Source: Asaia bogorensis
Lineage (GTDB): Bacteria > Pseudomonadota > Alphaproteobacteria > Acetobacterales > Acetobacteraceae
Length of the DNA: 32,602 nucleotides
NCBI GenBank assembly: GCA_945886995.1
Contig: CAMCZJ010000003.1
Coordinates: 1-32,602, forward strand
Reading direction: 5' to 3'
Made by a program: the position numbers and the translations under genes. Below the pieces are notes generated by a model. It saw only the letters and a list, made by a program, of their open reading frames with translations. It was not told the DNA's origin and searched no databases. Below, in pieces: positions 17,711 to 27,641 of the stretch (within the stretch, counting starts at the first letter, position 1; every line of letters begins with the position of its first letter).

Positions 17711-18478
17711 GTGGCTCTGGTATCGCTACAGGGTGTAGGCAAGACATTCTCAGGCCGAACGGGCGCCTGGGAAGCCGTGCGGGATTTCAGCCTTGACCTG
17801 GCGGAGGGCGAGTTTTTCTGCCTTTTGGGCACATCGGGCTGCGGCAAGACCACGGTCTTGAACATGGTGGCGGGGTTTGAAGCCGCGACAGCCGGCAGCA
17901 TCCTGCTGGATGGCGCGCCGGTGCAGGGCCCCAGCGCTGATCGCGGCGTCGTGTTTCAGGGCCATGACAGCCTTTATGATTGGCTGACCGCGCTCGACAA
18001 TATCGGCTTCGGGCTGCGCCTGCGCGGCCTTGGCCGGGCGGAGCGGCGGGAGAAGGCCGAGCATTTCCTGCGTATGGTTGGCCTCAACGGGCAGGGGGCG
18101 AAGCACCCTTCTGAACTCTCGGGCGGGATGAAGCAGCGCATTCAGATTGCGCGCGCGCTGGCGAATGACCCACGCATGCTGCTGATGGATGAACCCTTCG
18201 GCGCGCTTGATGCCATGACGCGCGCGGTCTTGCAGGGGGAACTCAGCCGCATTTGGGCTGAGACGAAAAAGACCGTGCTGTTCATCACCCATGACATTGA
18301 AGAAGCCTGCGCACTGGCAACCCGCATCGGCGTGATGCGGCGCGGGCCGGGTGGCACGCTGAAGGCGATTGTGCCGGTAGATTTGCCCTTCCCGCGCGAA
18401 CGCACGTCAGATGACTTCATGCGGGTCTTCCGCGATGTGCATGGCCTTATTCATGATGAGATTCACGGTGCGCATTGA
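17711..18478 (+). CDS. Nitrate/sulfonate/taurine-type ABC transporter ATP-binding protein
   Basis: Walker A GTSGCGKTTVLNMVAGFE, LSGGMKQRIQIARALANDPRMLLMDEPFGALDAMTR, LFITHDIEEACALATRIGVM. Confidence 0.92.
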   Translation: MALVSLQGVGKTFSGRTGAWEAVRDFSLDLAEGEFFCLLGTSGCGKTTVLNMVAGFEAATAGSILLDGAPVQGPSADRGVVFQGHDSLYDWLTALDNIGFGLRLRGLGRAERREKAEHFLRMVGLNGQGAKHPSELSGGMKQRIQIARALANDPRMLLMDEPFGALDAMTRAVLQGELSRIWAETKKTVLFITHDIEEACALATRIGVMRRGPGGTLKAIVPVDLPFPRERTSDDFMRVFRDVHGLIHDEIHGAH

Positions 18479-19232
18479 ACGCTTGACCACCATTGGTGGC
18501 TATATCGCGGGCTTCGCCCTGCTGTTTTTGATCTGGCATCTGGCTGCTATTTATTTGGTAAAATCCACCTTGTTTCCGCCACCTGGGCCGGTGCTGGAAC
18601 GCGGTTGGATGCTGATTGAAGATGGTATTCTGCAAGAACAGATCATCGCATCATTGAAGCGCATCGCGCAGGGCTTTTTGCTGGGCTCGGCCATGGGCAT
18701 TCCGATTGGCCTTGCGATTGGGTCCTTCAAGCCGGTGCGCTGGTTGTTGGAACCCTGGACTGAATTCTTCCGCTTTATCCCGGCCGTTGCCATGATCACG
18801 GTTTCGGTGATCTGGTTTGGCATTGGCGAAGAAAGCAAGGTCTTCCTGATTGCCTATACCACCATCTTCGTCGTTATCATCTCAACCGCCGCCGGTGTGG
18901 GTGCTGTGGGGCGGGATAAGGTCAGGGCCGCGCAATGCCTGGGTGCCAATCGCTGGCAGGTTTTTGGCTTGGTCGCGCTACCGGCGACCGTGCCCTATAT
19001 TCTGACCGGAATGCGGCTTGCCATGTCCAATGCCTTTGTCACGATTGTTGCGGCGGAGCTGATCGCTTCCAATGATGGGCTTGGCAAGATGCTCTGGGAT
19101 GCCAGGCTTTTCATGCAGATCGAGGATATTTTTGTGGCCCTGGTCGCACTTGGCATGCTTGGGTTCGCGACCGATCGCAGCTTTCGTTTTCTGATCCGCG
19201 CCTTTGCGGGCCGCTTCAACGCAACTGTCTAA
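18453..19232 (+). CDS. Nitrate/sulfonate/taurine-type ABC transporter permease
   Basis: TM protein with EEQIIASLKRIAQGFLLGSAMGIPIGLAIG, EFFRFIPAVAMITVSVIWFGIGEESKVFLIAYTTIFVVIISTAAGV, CLGANRWQVFGLVALPATVPYILTGMRLA. ATG at 18453/18456; overlaps the ATPase gene. Confidence 0.91.
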   Translation: MMRFTVRIERLTTIGGYIAGFALLFLIWHLAAIYLVKSTLFPPPGPVLERGWMLIEDGILQEQIIASLKRIAQGFLLGSAMGIPIGLAIGSFKPVRWLLEPWTEFFRFIPAVAMITVSVIWFGIGEESKVFLIAYTTIFVVIISTAAGVGAVGRDKVRAAQCLGANRWQVFGLVALPATVPYILTGMRLAMSNAFVTIVAAELIASNDGLGKMLWDARLFMQIEDIFVALVALGMLGFATDRSFRFLIRAFAGRFNATV

Positions 19233-19251
19233 AGACAAGGGAGATTTCACC

Positions 19252-20211
19252 ATGCTTCGTCGTTCCATCCTGGCGCTGCCGGCTGCCGCCGCCGGCGTCT
19301 ATATCCTGCCGGCTTCAGCGCAAGCCCCCACCAAGATCACCATCGCCACCGGCGTTGATCCTTCCTTCGCGCAATTCTATGTGGCGAAGGAAGGCGGCTT
19401 CTTTGAACGCAATGGGCTTGATGTCACGGTGAATACCGGGCCATCCGGCAGCGCCATGATTGCGTTCTTGATCGGCAATCAAATCAATGCCGCCTATGGC
19501 GCCGAACAGGCCGGCGTTTCCGCCCATGTGCGTGATGCGAATGTCGTGGCGGTTGCTGAAGGTGTTGCGCTGATGCGCTGGCTTTCCGTGGTGGGCCGCG
19601 GTGTTGAGAATATGGAAGCGCTGAAGGGCAAGCGCGTAGGTGTGGCACGCGGCACGGGCAGCGAAACCTTCTGGCTTTCCGTGGTGGCGAAGCTTGGTCT
19701 GAACCAGGCTGACTATACCATTGTAAATGTCGAAGCACCGGAAATGGTCGCCGCCATGGAACGCGGCAATATTGATGCCTTCGTGGTGTGGGAACCTTGG
19801 CCGACCCGCGCCATGCGCGCCATTCCCGGCAGCAAGATTCTGCTTAGTAATGATCAGATCGCGATTCAGAGCAATTATGTCTACATGAACAAGGCCTGGG
19901 CGGAAGCCAATCGCGCAACCACGGAACGGTTGATGCGGTCTTTGGTGCAGGCAACCGAATTCACCGCCAGCAATCGCGACCAGGCGGTGCAACAGGTGGC
20001 GCGCTTCCTGCGGCAGGACCGCGCCTTCATCGCTGAGCTGATGGGCAAGGTGGAATACCGCATGAACCTGACCGGCGACAGCGTGGCCTTTATTCAGCGT
20101 GCGATTGATCAGCTGCGCGGGATGAACCGGCTGGACCGTCCTGTCACCACCGATCAGGTGATCTGGAAGGATCCGCTGAGCTGGGTGGCGCCGGATCGCG
20201 TGAAGATTTAA
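19252..20211 (+). CDS. ABC transporter substrate-binding protein (NMT1/SsuA-TauA-like)
   Basis: Signal MLRRSILALPAAAAGVYILPASAQA; KITIATGVDPSFAQFYVAKEGGFFERNGLDVTV...GKRVGVARGTGSETF...NIDAFVVWEPWPTRA. Confidence 0.9.
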   Translation: MLRRSILALPAAAAGVYILPASAQAPTKITIATGVDPSFAQFYVAKEGGFFERNGLDVTVNTGPSGSAMIAFLIGNQINAAYGAEQAGVSAHVRDANVVAVAEGVALMRWLSVVGRGVENMEALKGKRVGVARGTGSETFWLSVVAKLGLNQADYTIVNVEAPEMVAAMERGNIDAFVVWEPWPTRAMRAIPGSKILLSNDQIAIQSNYVYMNKAWAEANRATTERLMRSLVQATEFTASNRDQAVQQVARFLRQDRAFIAELMGKVEYRMNLTGDSVAFIQRAIDQLRGMNRLDRPVTTDQVIWKDPLSWVAPDRVKI

Positions 20212-20220
20212 GGTTCGCGC

Positions 20221-20676
20221 GTGGCGCTGATTTTCAGACGTGCCACCAAGGCGGATTTGCCTGCGATCATCGCGCTTCTAGCCGATGACAAGCTGGGTCA
20301 GGGGCGCGAAGATGCCGCTGACCCGCCCAACCCCGCTTATCTTGCCGCTTTCGCGGCGATTGCCGCCGATGCCAACCAATATCTGGCGGTGGTTGAGGAA
20401 GCGGGGTGCGTGATTGGCTGTCTGCAATTGAGCTTCATCCCAGGGCTTTCGCGTTTGGGAATGTGGCGTGGGCAGATTGAGGGCGTGCGCATTGCGGCGG
20501 GCCGACGCGGCGATGGGCTTGGCCGGCAAATGTTTGAATGGGCCATCGCCGAATGCCGCGCGCGCGGCTGCGGGCTGGTGCAGCTTACCACCGACAAGCA
20601 AAGGCCAGAGGCGCGGCATTTCTACGAAAGCCTTGGCTTCGTCGCGAGCCATGAGGGCATGAAGCTGGCGCTGTAA
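20221..20676 (+). CDS. GNAT-family N-acetyltransferase
   Basis: FRRATKADLPAIIALLADD, EGVRIAAGRRGDGLGRQMFEWAIAECRARGCGLVQLTTDKQRPEARHFYESLGF. Confidence 0.92.
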   Translation: MALIFRRATKADLPAIIALLADDKLGQGREDAADPPNPAYLAAFAAIAADANQYLAVVEEAGCVIGCLQLSFIPGLSRLGMWRGQIEGVRIAAGRRGDGLGRQMFEWAIAECRARGCGLVQLTTDKQRPEARHFYESLGFVASHEGMKLAL

Positions 20677-20682
20677 CGTGCT

Positions 20683-22533
20683 TCAGCAGGCGATACCTTT
20701 TGCGCGCAGCACGTGCTGCACCTGTGCAGCGCATGCCTCGGCGGTGAAATCGGCCGTCTTCAGGTGTATGTCGGGATTTTCAGGCGCCTCATAGGGGCTG
20801 CTGATGCCGGTGAAGTTGGGAATCAGGCCGGCCTTGGCCTTGGCGTAAAGCCCCTTCGGGTCGCGCTTCATGCAGGCTTCTATGGGTGCATCAACATGGA
20901 TTTCGATGAACTCCCCAGCCGGGAGCAATTCGCGCAGCATTTGCCGTTCCGCGCGAAAGGGCGAGATGAAGGAAGCAAGCACGATAAGCCCGGCATCCAG
21001 GAACAGTTTGGCGACTTCCCCGGCGCGGCGGATATTCTCCACCCGATCCGCGGGCGTGAAACCCAAATCGCGGCAAAGCCCGTGGCGCAAATTATCGCCA
21101 TCCAGGCTGTAGCAATGCCGCCCGGTGCCAAATAGCGCCTGTTCAACCAGATTGGCGATGGTGGATTTACCCGAACCAGAAAGCCCGGTGAACCACAGCA
21201 GCATGGGGCGCTGGCCGTAACGTTCGGAACGTGCATTTCTATCAATGGTGAATGCGGCGCGATGGATATTGGTGGCGCGGCGCAAGCCATGGCGGATCAT
21301 GCCGACGGCGACGGTTTCATGTGTGAAGCGATCCACCAGGATAAATCCGCCCGTAGCGCGATTTTCCGCATAAGGGTCGAAGGTAAGCGGCTTCAGGCTA
21401 GCGAAATGACAAAGCCCGATATCATTCATCGCAAGCTGGCGTGCGGCCTGGTGTTCGCGCGTCGTCACATCAAGGCGATGGCGTAGCGATGTTACGCGCG
21501 CAGTGGTCCAGGCATGACCGATGCGCAGCAGGTAGTCGCGGCCAGGGAGCATGGGCTCATTGCCCATCCAAAGAATATCGGCGGCGAATTGATCAGCCGT
21601 TTCAGGCCGCGCGCCTGGTGCCACCAGCATATCGCCGCGGGCGATATCAATCTCATCGGTAAGCGTCAGCGTTACAGCCTGGCCGGCCACGGCTTCCGGC
21701 AGATCGCCATCCGCAGTGACAATGCGCGCGACGCGGCTTTGGCTGCCAGTCGCGGCAAGCATGATGGCGTCACCTGCTGCAATGCGCCCTGATGCGACAG
21801 TGCCCGCAAAACCGCGAAAACTTGCATCCGGGCGATTGACCCACTGCACCGGGAAGCGGAAGGGCTTTGTGGCCTCATTCGCCGTGACATCCACCGCTTC
21901 CAAATGCGTGAGCAGGCTTGGGCCACGATACCAGGGTGTATCGGCGGAAAGTGACGTGATATTGTCGCCCTGCCGTGCGCTGATGGGAATGGCGGTGACA
22001 TCCTGAAATCCAAGCGTTTCGGCAAAAGTGCTGTATTCGGCGGCAATCGCGGTGAAGCGCGCGGCGTCAAAACCCACCAGATCCATCTTGTTGACCGCGA
22101 GTACAACATGCCGAATGCCAAGCAGCGAACAAATGATGGAATGCCGCCGGCTTTGCGGCAAAAGCCCTTTTGTTGCGTCTACCAGAATGATGGCGAGTGA
22201 CGCGATGGAAGCGCCGGTCGCCATATTGCGCGTATATTGTTCATGGCCCGGCGTATCGGCGACAATGAAGCTGCGGCGCGGTGTGGCAAAGTAGCGATAG
22301 GCGACATCAATGGTGATGCCTTGCTGGCGTTCAGCTTCAAGCCCATCCAGTAGCAGCGCGAAGTCCGGCGCGTCACCGGTGGTTCCGTGGCGTTGGCTAT
22401 CGGCGGTAAGCGCGATGTAGGTATCCTCAAAAATCAACCCGCAATCATGCAGTAGCCGCCCGATCAAGGTGGATTTGCCGTCATCCACCGAACCGCAGGT
22501 GATGAAGCGCAGCAGGCCGCGTTCTGCCACCAT
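20683..22533 (-). CDS. cysNC: Bifunctional sulfate adenylyltransferase subunit 1 / adenylylsulfate kinase (CysN-CysC fusion, NodQ-like)
   Basis: GTPase motifs [32 protein letters not shown]-terminal kinase domain [20 protein letters not shown]...[23 protein letters not shown]. Confidence 0.95.
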   Translation of the reverse strand: MVAERGLLRFITCGSVDDGKSTLIGRLLHDCGLIFEDTYIALTADSQRHGTTGDAPDFALLLDGLEAERQQGITIDVAYRYFATPRRSFIVADTPGHEQYTRNMATGASIASLAIILVDATKGLLPQSRRHSIICSLLGIRHVVLAVNKMDLVGFDAARFTAIAAEYSTFAETLGFQDVTAIPISARQGDNITSLSADTPWYRGPSLLTHLEAVDVTANEATKPFRFPVQWVNRPDASFRGFAGTVASGRIAAGDAIMLAATGSQSRVARIVTADGDLPEAVAGQAVTLTLTDEIDIARGDMLVAPGARPETADQFAADILWMGNEPMLPGRDYLLRIGHAWTTARVTSLRHRLDVTTREHQAARQLAMNDIGLCHFASLKPLTFDPYAENRATGGFILVDRFTHETVAVGMIRHGLRRATNIHRAAFTIDRNARSERYGQRPMLLWFTGLSGSGKSTIANLVEQALFGTGRHCYSLDGDNLRHGLCRDLGFTPADRVENIRRAGEVAKLFLDAGLIVLASFISPFRAERQMLRELLPAGEFIEIHVDAPIEACMKRDPKGLYAKAKAGLIPNFTGISSPYEAPENPDIHLKTADFTAEACAAQVQHVLRAKGIAC

Positions 22534-23447
22534 CAGAAATAGCCTTCGCGCTTTTTGCGTTCCATGGAAGCTTCACTATCGTGATCAATCAGCCTTCCTT
22601 CGCGTTCGCTGCGGCGTGCCGCGCGCATTTCCGCGATGATATCCGGCAGGGTCGTGGCCGTGCTTTCGATGGCGCCAGAAAGCGGGTAGCAACCCAGGGT
22701 ACGGAACCGCACCAATTTGGTTTCTGGTGCCTCACCTGTTTCCAGCGGCAAGCGTTCATCATCCACCATGATCCAACCGCCCGACCTTCGCACCATGGGG
22801 CGCGATGCAGCAAAGTAGAGCGGCACAACGGGGATGCTTTCTGCCGCGATGTAATCCCACACATCATATTCGGTCCAGTTGGAAAGCGGGAAAATCCGCA
22901 TGCTCTCCCCTTGATGGATGCGTGTATTGAACAAGGACCATAATTCAGGCCGTTGCGCACGCGGGTCCCAGACATGACCCGGACCGCGAAAGGAAAAAAC
23001 CCGTTCCTTGGCGCGCGATTTTTCTTCATCACGCCGCGCACCGCCGAAGGCAGCGTCAAAGCCGTATTGATCAAGCGCCTGACGCAAGGCTTCGGTCTTC
23101 ATCACCTGTGTGTGCAAAGCGGAACCAGAAGTGATGGGGTTGATACCGCGCGCCAAGCCTTCGGCGTTGGTATGCACCAGTAATTCCAGCCCAAGGCGCT
23201 GCACAGTCGCATCCCTGAAGCTGATCATTTCCCGGAACTTCCAGGTGGTATCAATATGCAGCAAGGGGAAAGGCAGCTTGCCTGGGTAGAATGCCTTCAG
23301 CGCCAGATGCAGCAACACGCTGCTATCCTTGCCAATGGAATAGAGCAGTACTGGGCGGCGGAACGCGCAAGCACCTTCGCGCAGAATGCCAATCGCTTCG
23401 GCTTCAAGGCGCGCGAGATGGGGTGTCAGGCGTTGCAGGCCGGCCAT
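22533..23447 (-). CDS. cysD: Sulfate adenylyltransferase subunit 2
   Basis: [70 protein letters not shown]...[25 protein letters not shown]. Confidence 0.96.
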   Translation of the reverse strand: MAGLQRLTPHLARLEAEAIGILREGACAFRRPVLLYSIGKDSSVLLHLALKAFYPGKLPFPLLHIDTTWKFREMISFRDATVQRLGLELLVHTNAEGLARGINPITSGSALHTQVMKTEALRQALDQYGFDAAFGGARRDEEKSRAKERVFSFRGPGHVWDPRAQRPELWSLFNTRIHQGESMRIFPLSNWTEYDVWDYIAAESIPVVPLYFAASRPMVRRSGGWIMVDDERLPLETGEAPETKLVRFRTLGCYPLSGAIESTATTLPDIIAEMRAARRSEREGRLIDHDSEASMERKKREGYF

Positions 23448-24196
23448 TACTTCGCCAGCCAGCCGCCATCTACCGGCAGCGCAATGCCCGTCGTGAAACT
23501 AGCGTTATCGCTTGCCAGATAAAGCACGCCATCGGCTACTTCCTCTGGCCTACCGAAACGTCCCATGGCGTGGCGCGCGCGGGATGTGGCGCGTGCCGCT
23601 TCCGGATCCGCGCGGCGGCCCATGCTGCGCGCAAGCAAGGGTGTATCAATCGCGCCCGGCACAATCGCATTCACGCGAATGCCATCCGCCACGAAATCAA
23701 GCGCCAGGACGCGCGTCAGGCTCAAGATCGCGCCCTTTGCGGCAATATAGGCGCTATTGCCGGAACCTCCGGCAATCGCAAGCTGCGAGCCGGTGGTGAT
23801 GATCGCCCCACCGCCTTGGCGCTTCATGGCAGGAATGACGGCGCGTGCCCAAAGCCAGGTGCCACCGACATGTACGCGAAACACCGCATCCCAATCCTCA
23901 GGCTTGGTGTCCAGCACCGTGCCGCCTACTGAAAACCCGGCTGCTGCGAACAGGATATCAATGCGCCCATAATGCTTGAGTATGGCCGCCACATCTTCAT
24001 CTGCCGAACCAGGTGCACCAACATCGGAAACACGGGTCAGCGCGCCACCGATAAGCTTCGCGGTTTCCTCAACCGCCGCCGCATCGCGGTCCACGAGGGC
24101 GAGCTTCGCACCTTCTTGTGCGAATAACACGGCGGTCGCGCGACCAATGCCGGAACCGGCGCCGGTGATGACTGCAATCTTATCCTTTAATCGCAT
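23447..24196 (-). CDS. SDR-family oxidoreductase
   Basis: [29 protein letters not shown]...[27 protein letters not shown]...[18 protein letters not shown]...[13 protein letters not shown]. Confidence 0.93.
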   Translation of the reverse strand: MRLKDKIAVITGAGSGIGRATAVLFAQEGAKLALVDRDAAAVEETAKLIGGALTRVSDVGAPGSADEDVAAILKHYGRIDILFAAAGFSVGGTVLDTKPEDWDAVFRVHVGGTWLWARAVIPAMKRQGGGAIITTGSQLAIAGGSGNSAYIAAKGAILSLTRVLALDFVADGIRVNAIVPGAIDTPLLARSMGRRADPEAARATSRARHAMGRFGRPEEVADGVLYLASDNASFTTGIALPVDGGWLAK

Positions 24197-24218
24197 GGAA
24201 GCCTCCTCGATGGGATTT

Positions 24219-25157
24219 TCACTTCGGTAAGCGCTTGGCATCGCGCCGTTGTTCGAATGCCTTGGCATGCAGGAAGGCCGCTTCATGCAGGCTGCTTGGC
24301 AACCCGTGGCGCCGCGCGGCTTCCAATAGAAAGCCCAGAATGTGATCGGCTTCGATCCGCCCGCCGGCTTCCAGATCACGCAGCATGGAGGCTGTATAGG
24401 CGCTGGCGCTATCAGCGAAGACACTACGATATTGCGACATGAAAGCCGCACTCACGGGGAAGCCCTCTGCAGCCGCGATGGCGGCATTGGCTTCCAGAAC
24501 GCCATGCATAAAGGCAATACCGCCCGGCGCGCGGGCGATCTCACCAACATTGGCGCGCATCAGCACGGTGCAAACGGCGCTGGTGCCAAGATGTACAATC
24601 TTTTCCCACATCTGCGCCATGATATCGGGCACTGCGGTGGCGACCATGCCGGGGGCTGCACCACATGCAGCCGCGATGCGTTCAACCCGCTCATTCATGC
24701 CGCCGGCAATTTCGCCAAAGGTGAGCCAGCGCCAATCATTCAAATGGCGGATCGTACCATCCGGCCCAAGGCTCGCTTGAATTTTCGCAAGCCCGCCCAG
24801 GATATTCTCGGCGCCGAAGCTGCGTTGCAGCGTTTCGATATGGCCAATGCCATTCAGTACCGGCAGGATGGCGGTGCGCGCATCTATCGCCGGGCGGATC
24901 GTTTCCATCGCCGCGGCCAGATCATAGGCTTTGCACGTCAGCAGCAGCAGGTCCCAGCCCGGCTGCACCGCTTCTGGCGATACGGTCCTGACTTGGGCTT
25001 GATAATCGCCCAGCGGGCTTGCGATGCGCAGCCCATCGCGTGCCAATTGCGCCGCACGGCCTGGGCGGACCAGGAAGCAGGGATCTAGCCCCGCTTGATG
25101 AAAGCGCCCGCCGAAATAACCCCCCAGCGCGCCGGCGCCCAAAATCAGAATACGCAT
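24219..25157 (-). CDS. 2-dehydropantoate 2-reductase family protein (PanE/ApbA)
   Basis: MRILILGAGALGGYFGGRFHQAGLDPCFLVRPGRAAQLARDGL...LLLTCKAYDLAAAMETIRP...ILPVLNGIGHIETL...MWEKIVHLGTSAVCTVLMRANVGEI. Substrate not determinable from sequence. Confidence 0.88.
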   Translation of the reverse strand: MRILILGAGALGGYFGGRFHQAGLDPCFLVRPGRAAQLARDGLRIASPLGDYQAQVRTVSPEAVQPGWDLLLLTCKAYDLAAAMETIRPAIDARTAILPVLNGIGHIETLQRSFGAENILGGLAKIQASLGPDGTIRHLNDWRWLTFGEIAGGMNERVERIAAACGAAPGMVATAVPDIMAQMWEKIVHLGTSAVCTVLMRANVGEIARAPGGIAFMHGVLEANAAIAAAEGFPVSAAFMSQYRSVFADSASAYTASMLRDLEAGGRIEADHILGFLLEAARRHGLPSSLHEAAFLHAKAFEQRRDAKRLPK

Positions 25158-25285
25158 TGCGACCCCATGTGACAGTACCGGGATCAGGCTAGCGTAAACG
25201 CGGCGGGCTGCGAATGGCATCGCCCGGTTACAGGCCGATAAGTTTCGGGACATGCGCGTAGCGAAATCCCTGCTATGCTGCCCCC

Positions 25286-26896
25286 ATGCGGAGTTGGCTG
25301 ATTGCCCTGGTCCTGTTGCTTGGTGCTGGCACTGCCTGGTGGGGTGCTGGCATGCCGCGCCCTGGCTTTCTGGAAGCAGATAGCCATGCGGGCGCCCCAC
25401 GCCTTAGAACCGCGGCGCTTGACCGCGGGTCCATCACTGCCGTGGTGGCGGCCACGGGCACCGTTAACCCCGTAACCCTGGTGCAAGTGGGCAGCCAGCT
25501 TTCTGGCCAAATTCGCGCCTTGCTGGCGGATTTCAATTCGAAGGTCACGGCAGACCAACCCATCGCGCAATTGGATACGGCGACGCTTGAAGCCCGCCGC
25601 GCAGCGGCTGAGGCCGATGTCCATGCCGCCGCCGCGCAAATCGCCGTGACGCGTGCCCAAGCTGAACGCGCTGTCGCTGACCACGCGCAATCCAGGGCGC
25701 AGATTGAAGCGGTGCGCGCCGCGCTTTTGGGCGCCGAGGCCAGTCTGCGCGATGCCGAGGTAGAAGCCGCCCGCACCGCAGAACTGCGTGCCCGCGGCGT
25801 TGGCACGGAACGCGAAGCCTTGCGCGCCGGCTTCACGGCAGACAGGCTACGCGCCGCCGTTGCACAGGCCCAGGCTGATATCGCGCGCGCCGATGCCGGG
25901 CTTTTGGCGGCTGGTGCCGCCGCCCGCACCGCTGACGCGCAGGTTGAAGCGGCCATTGCGGCGCGAGAACAAAAGGTCGCGCAGCTTCGCCAGGTGGAAG
26001 TGGACCTTCGCAACGCCACGATCAAATCGCCGATTGATGGTGTGGTGGTATCGCGCAATATTGATGTCGGCCAAACCGTCGCCGCTTCCTTCCAATCGCC
26101 TATCCTGTTCCAGATCGCGGCCAGCCTGGATGAGATGGAAGTGCATTCGACCGTGGATGAAGCCGATATCGGGCGCGTGCGCGCGGGCCAGGATGTGACC
26201 TTCACGGTGGCGTCCTATCCCAATGAAACGCTGCGCGGGCGCGTCAAGGAAATCCGTCTGGCTGCGACCACGGTGCAGAATGTGGTGACCTATACCGTGG
26301 TGGTGAATACGCCCAATGCTTCTGGCCGGTTGCTGCCGGGCATGACGGCAACTTTGCGTATCATCACCGATATCCGCAATGATGCGCTGCGTGTGCCCAA
26401 TGCAGCGCTGCGCTGGCGCCCGGCGGGTAGTACCGGCACTTCAGGCGGCGCCACGCAAGCACAAGCCGGCGGTCAGCAAATGGATCAGGCGCTAGCGCAG
26501 CTCACGGATTTGACTGAAGCGCAGCGCAATGAAATCGAAGCAGCACGCGCGGAAATGCGTGCGCGCATGGCAGCACTCCCGCAGGACCCCGATGCGCGGC
26601 GCCAACAGGCGCAAGCGGGGCGCCAGCGCCTGATTGCGCGCTTGAATGCGGTGCTGACCCCGGATCAGCGCGCGCGCCTTGCCGCACTTCGCGGTAATGC
26701 CGCAACCGGCCAGGCAGGTACGGTTTGGGTGCAGGAAGGCGATGCGCCACCACGCGCCGTGCAACTACGTATTGGCCTTTCAGATGGCAGCGTCACGGAA
26801 ATCATCAGCGGCGATATTGCCGAAGCTGCCGCCGTGATCATCGGCCAGGAACGCGCTGGCGCCGCCGCGGCTTCCGGCGCAAGGCGGCTTTTCTGA
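25286..26896 (+). CDS. MacA/HlyD-family periplasmic adaptor (membrane-fusion) protein with an LTxxQ-containing insertion
   Basis: GSITAVVAATGTVNPVTLVQVGSQLSGQI...long Ala-rich coiled-coil hairpin...IKSPIDGVVVSRNIDVGQTVAASFQSPILFQIA...LLPGMTATLRI. LTEAQ (26510-26524) and LTPDQ (26654-26668) motifs lie within the C-terminal part. Confidence 0.9.
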   Translation: MRSWLIALVLLLGAGTAWWGAGMPRPGFLEADSHAGAPRLRTAALDRGSITAVVAATGTVNPVTLVQVGSQLSGQIRALLADFNSKVTADQPIAQLDTATLEARRAAAEADVHAAAAQIAVTRAQAERAVADHAQSRAQIEAVRAALLGAEASLRDAEVEAARTAELRARGVGTEREALRAGFTADRLRAAVAQAQADIARADAGLLAAGAAARTADAQVEAAIAAREQKVAQLRQVEVDLRNATIKSPIDGVVVSRNIDVGQTVAASFQSPILFQIAASLDEMEVHSTVDEADIGRVRAGQDVTFTVASYPNETLRGRVKEIRLAATTVQNVVTYTVVVNTPNASGRLLPGMTATLRIITDIRNDALRVPNAALRWRPAGSTGTSGGATQAQAGGQQMDQALAQLTDLTEAQRNEIEAARAEMRARMAALPQDPDARRQQAQAGRQRLIARLNAVLTPDQRARLAALRGNAATGQAGTVWVQEGDAPPRAVQLRIGLSDGSVTEIISGDIAEAAAVIIGQERAGAAAASGARRLF

Positions 26897-26900
26897 TGCC

Positions 26901-27641
26901 ATGACGGCTTTGATTGAAACCACCGGCCTTACTAAGCATTACCCGGCGGGAGAGGGCGTGGTGGCCGCGCTGCAGGATGTTACACTTTCCATAACACCCG
27001 GGCGTTTTGTTGCCGCCATGGGGCCATCGGGTTCAGGCAAATCCACCTTCCTCAATCTGATCGGCTGCCTTGATCGGCCCACACGCGGCAGCTACCGCCT
27101 GATGGGCGAAGATGTGGGGGCACTGTCCCATGATCGGCTTGCTGATCTGCGCAGTCGGCGGCTTGGTTTTGTCTTTCAATCCTTCAATCTGCTGCCACGT
27201 GCGGATGCGCTGGCCAATGTGGAATTGCCGCTGATTTATCGCGGCATGCCAAAGCGGCTCAGGCGCGAACGCGCGGCGGCGGCGCTGGCGGCGGTGGGTT
27301 TGGCGGATCGCATGCATCATCGCCCGACACAGCTTTCCGGCGGGCAGCAGCAGCGCGTGGCGATTGCGCGCGCCATTGTCGGTAGCCCTGATCTGATCCT
27401 GGCGGATGAACCCACCGGCGCCTTGGATACGCGCACCGGGCTTTCCATCATGGCGCTGTTCCAGGCGCTTAATCGCGAAGGTGTCGGCATTTTGATGGTG
27501 ACGCATGATCCGGATGTCGCGCGCTTTGCCGAACGCGTGCTGCGCTTCCGTGATGGGCGATTGATTGCGGATGAAACGCAAAGCCCCGCCAATGCCGCCG
27601 CCGCTCTTGCCGCACTGCCTGAGGCGGATGCAGCGGCATGA
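26901..27641 (+). CDS. MacB-type ABC transporter ATP-binding protein (LolD/MacB family)
   Basis: [73 protein letters not shown]. Confidence 0.94.
   Translation: MTALIETTGLTKHYPAGEGVVAALQDVTLSITPGRFVAAMGPSGSGKSTFLNLIGCLDRPTRGSYRLMGEDVGALSHDRLADLRSRRLGFVFQSFNLLPRADALANVELPLIYRGMPKRLRRERAAAALAAVGLADRMHHRPTQLSGGQQQRVAIARAIVGSPDLILADEPTGALDTRTGLSIMALFQALNREGVGILMVTHDPDVARFAERVLRFRDGRLIADETQSPANAAAALAALPEADAAA

Noticed and set aside
25273-26205. 310-aa minus-strand Ser/Ala/Arg-rich ORF opposite the MacA-like gene
   Set aside because: Repetitive composition mirrors the Ala-rich coiled coil on the plus strand; no start context or domain.
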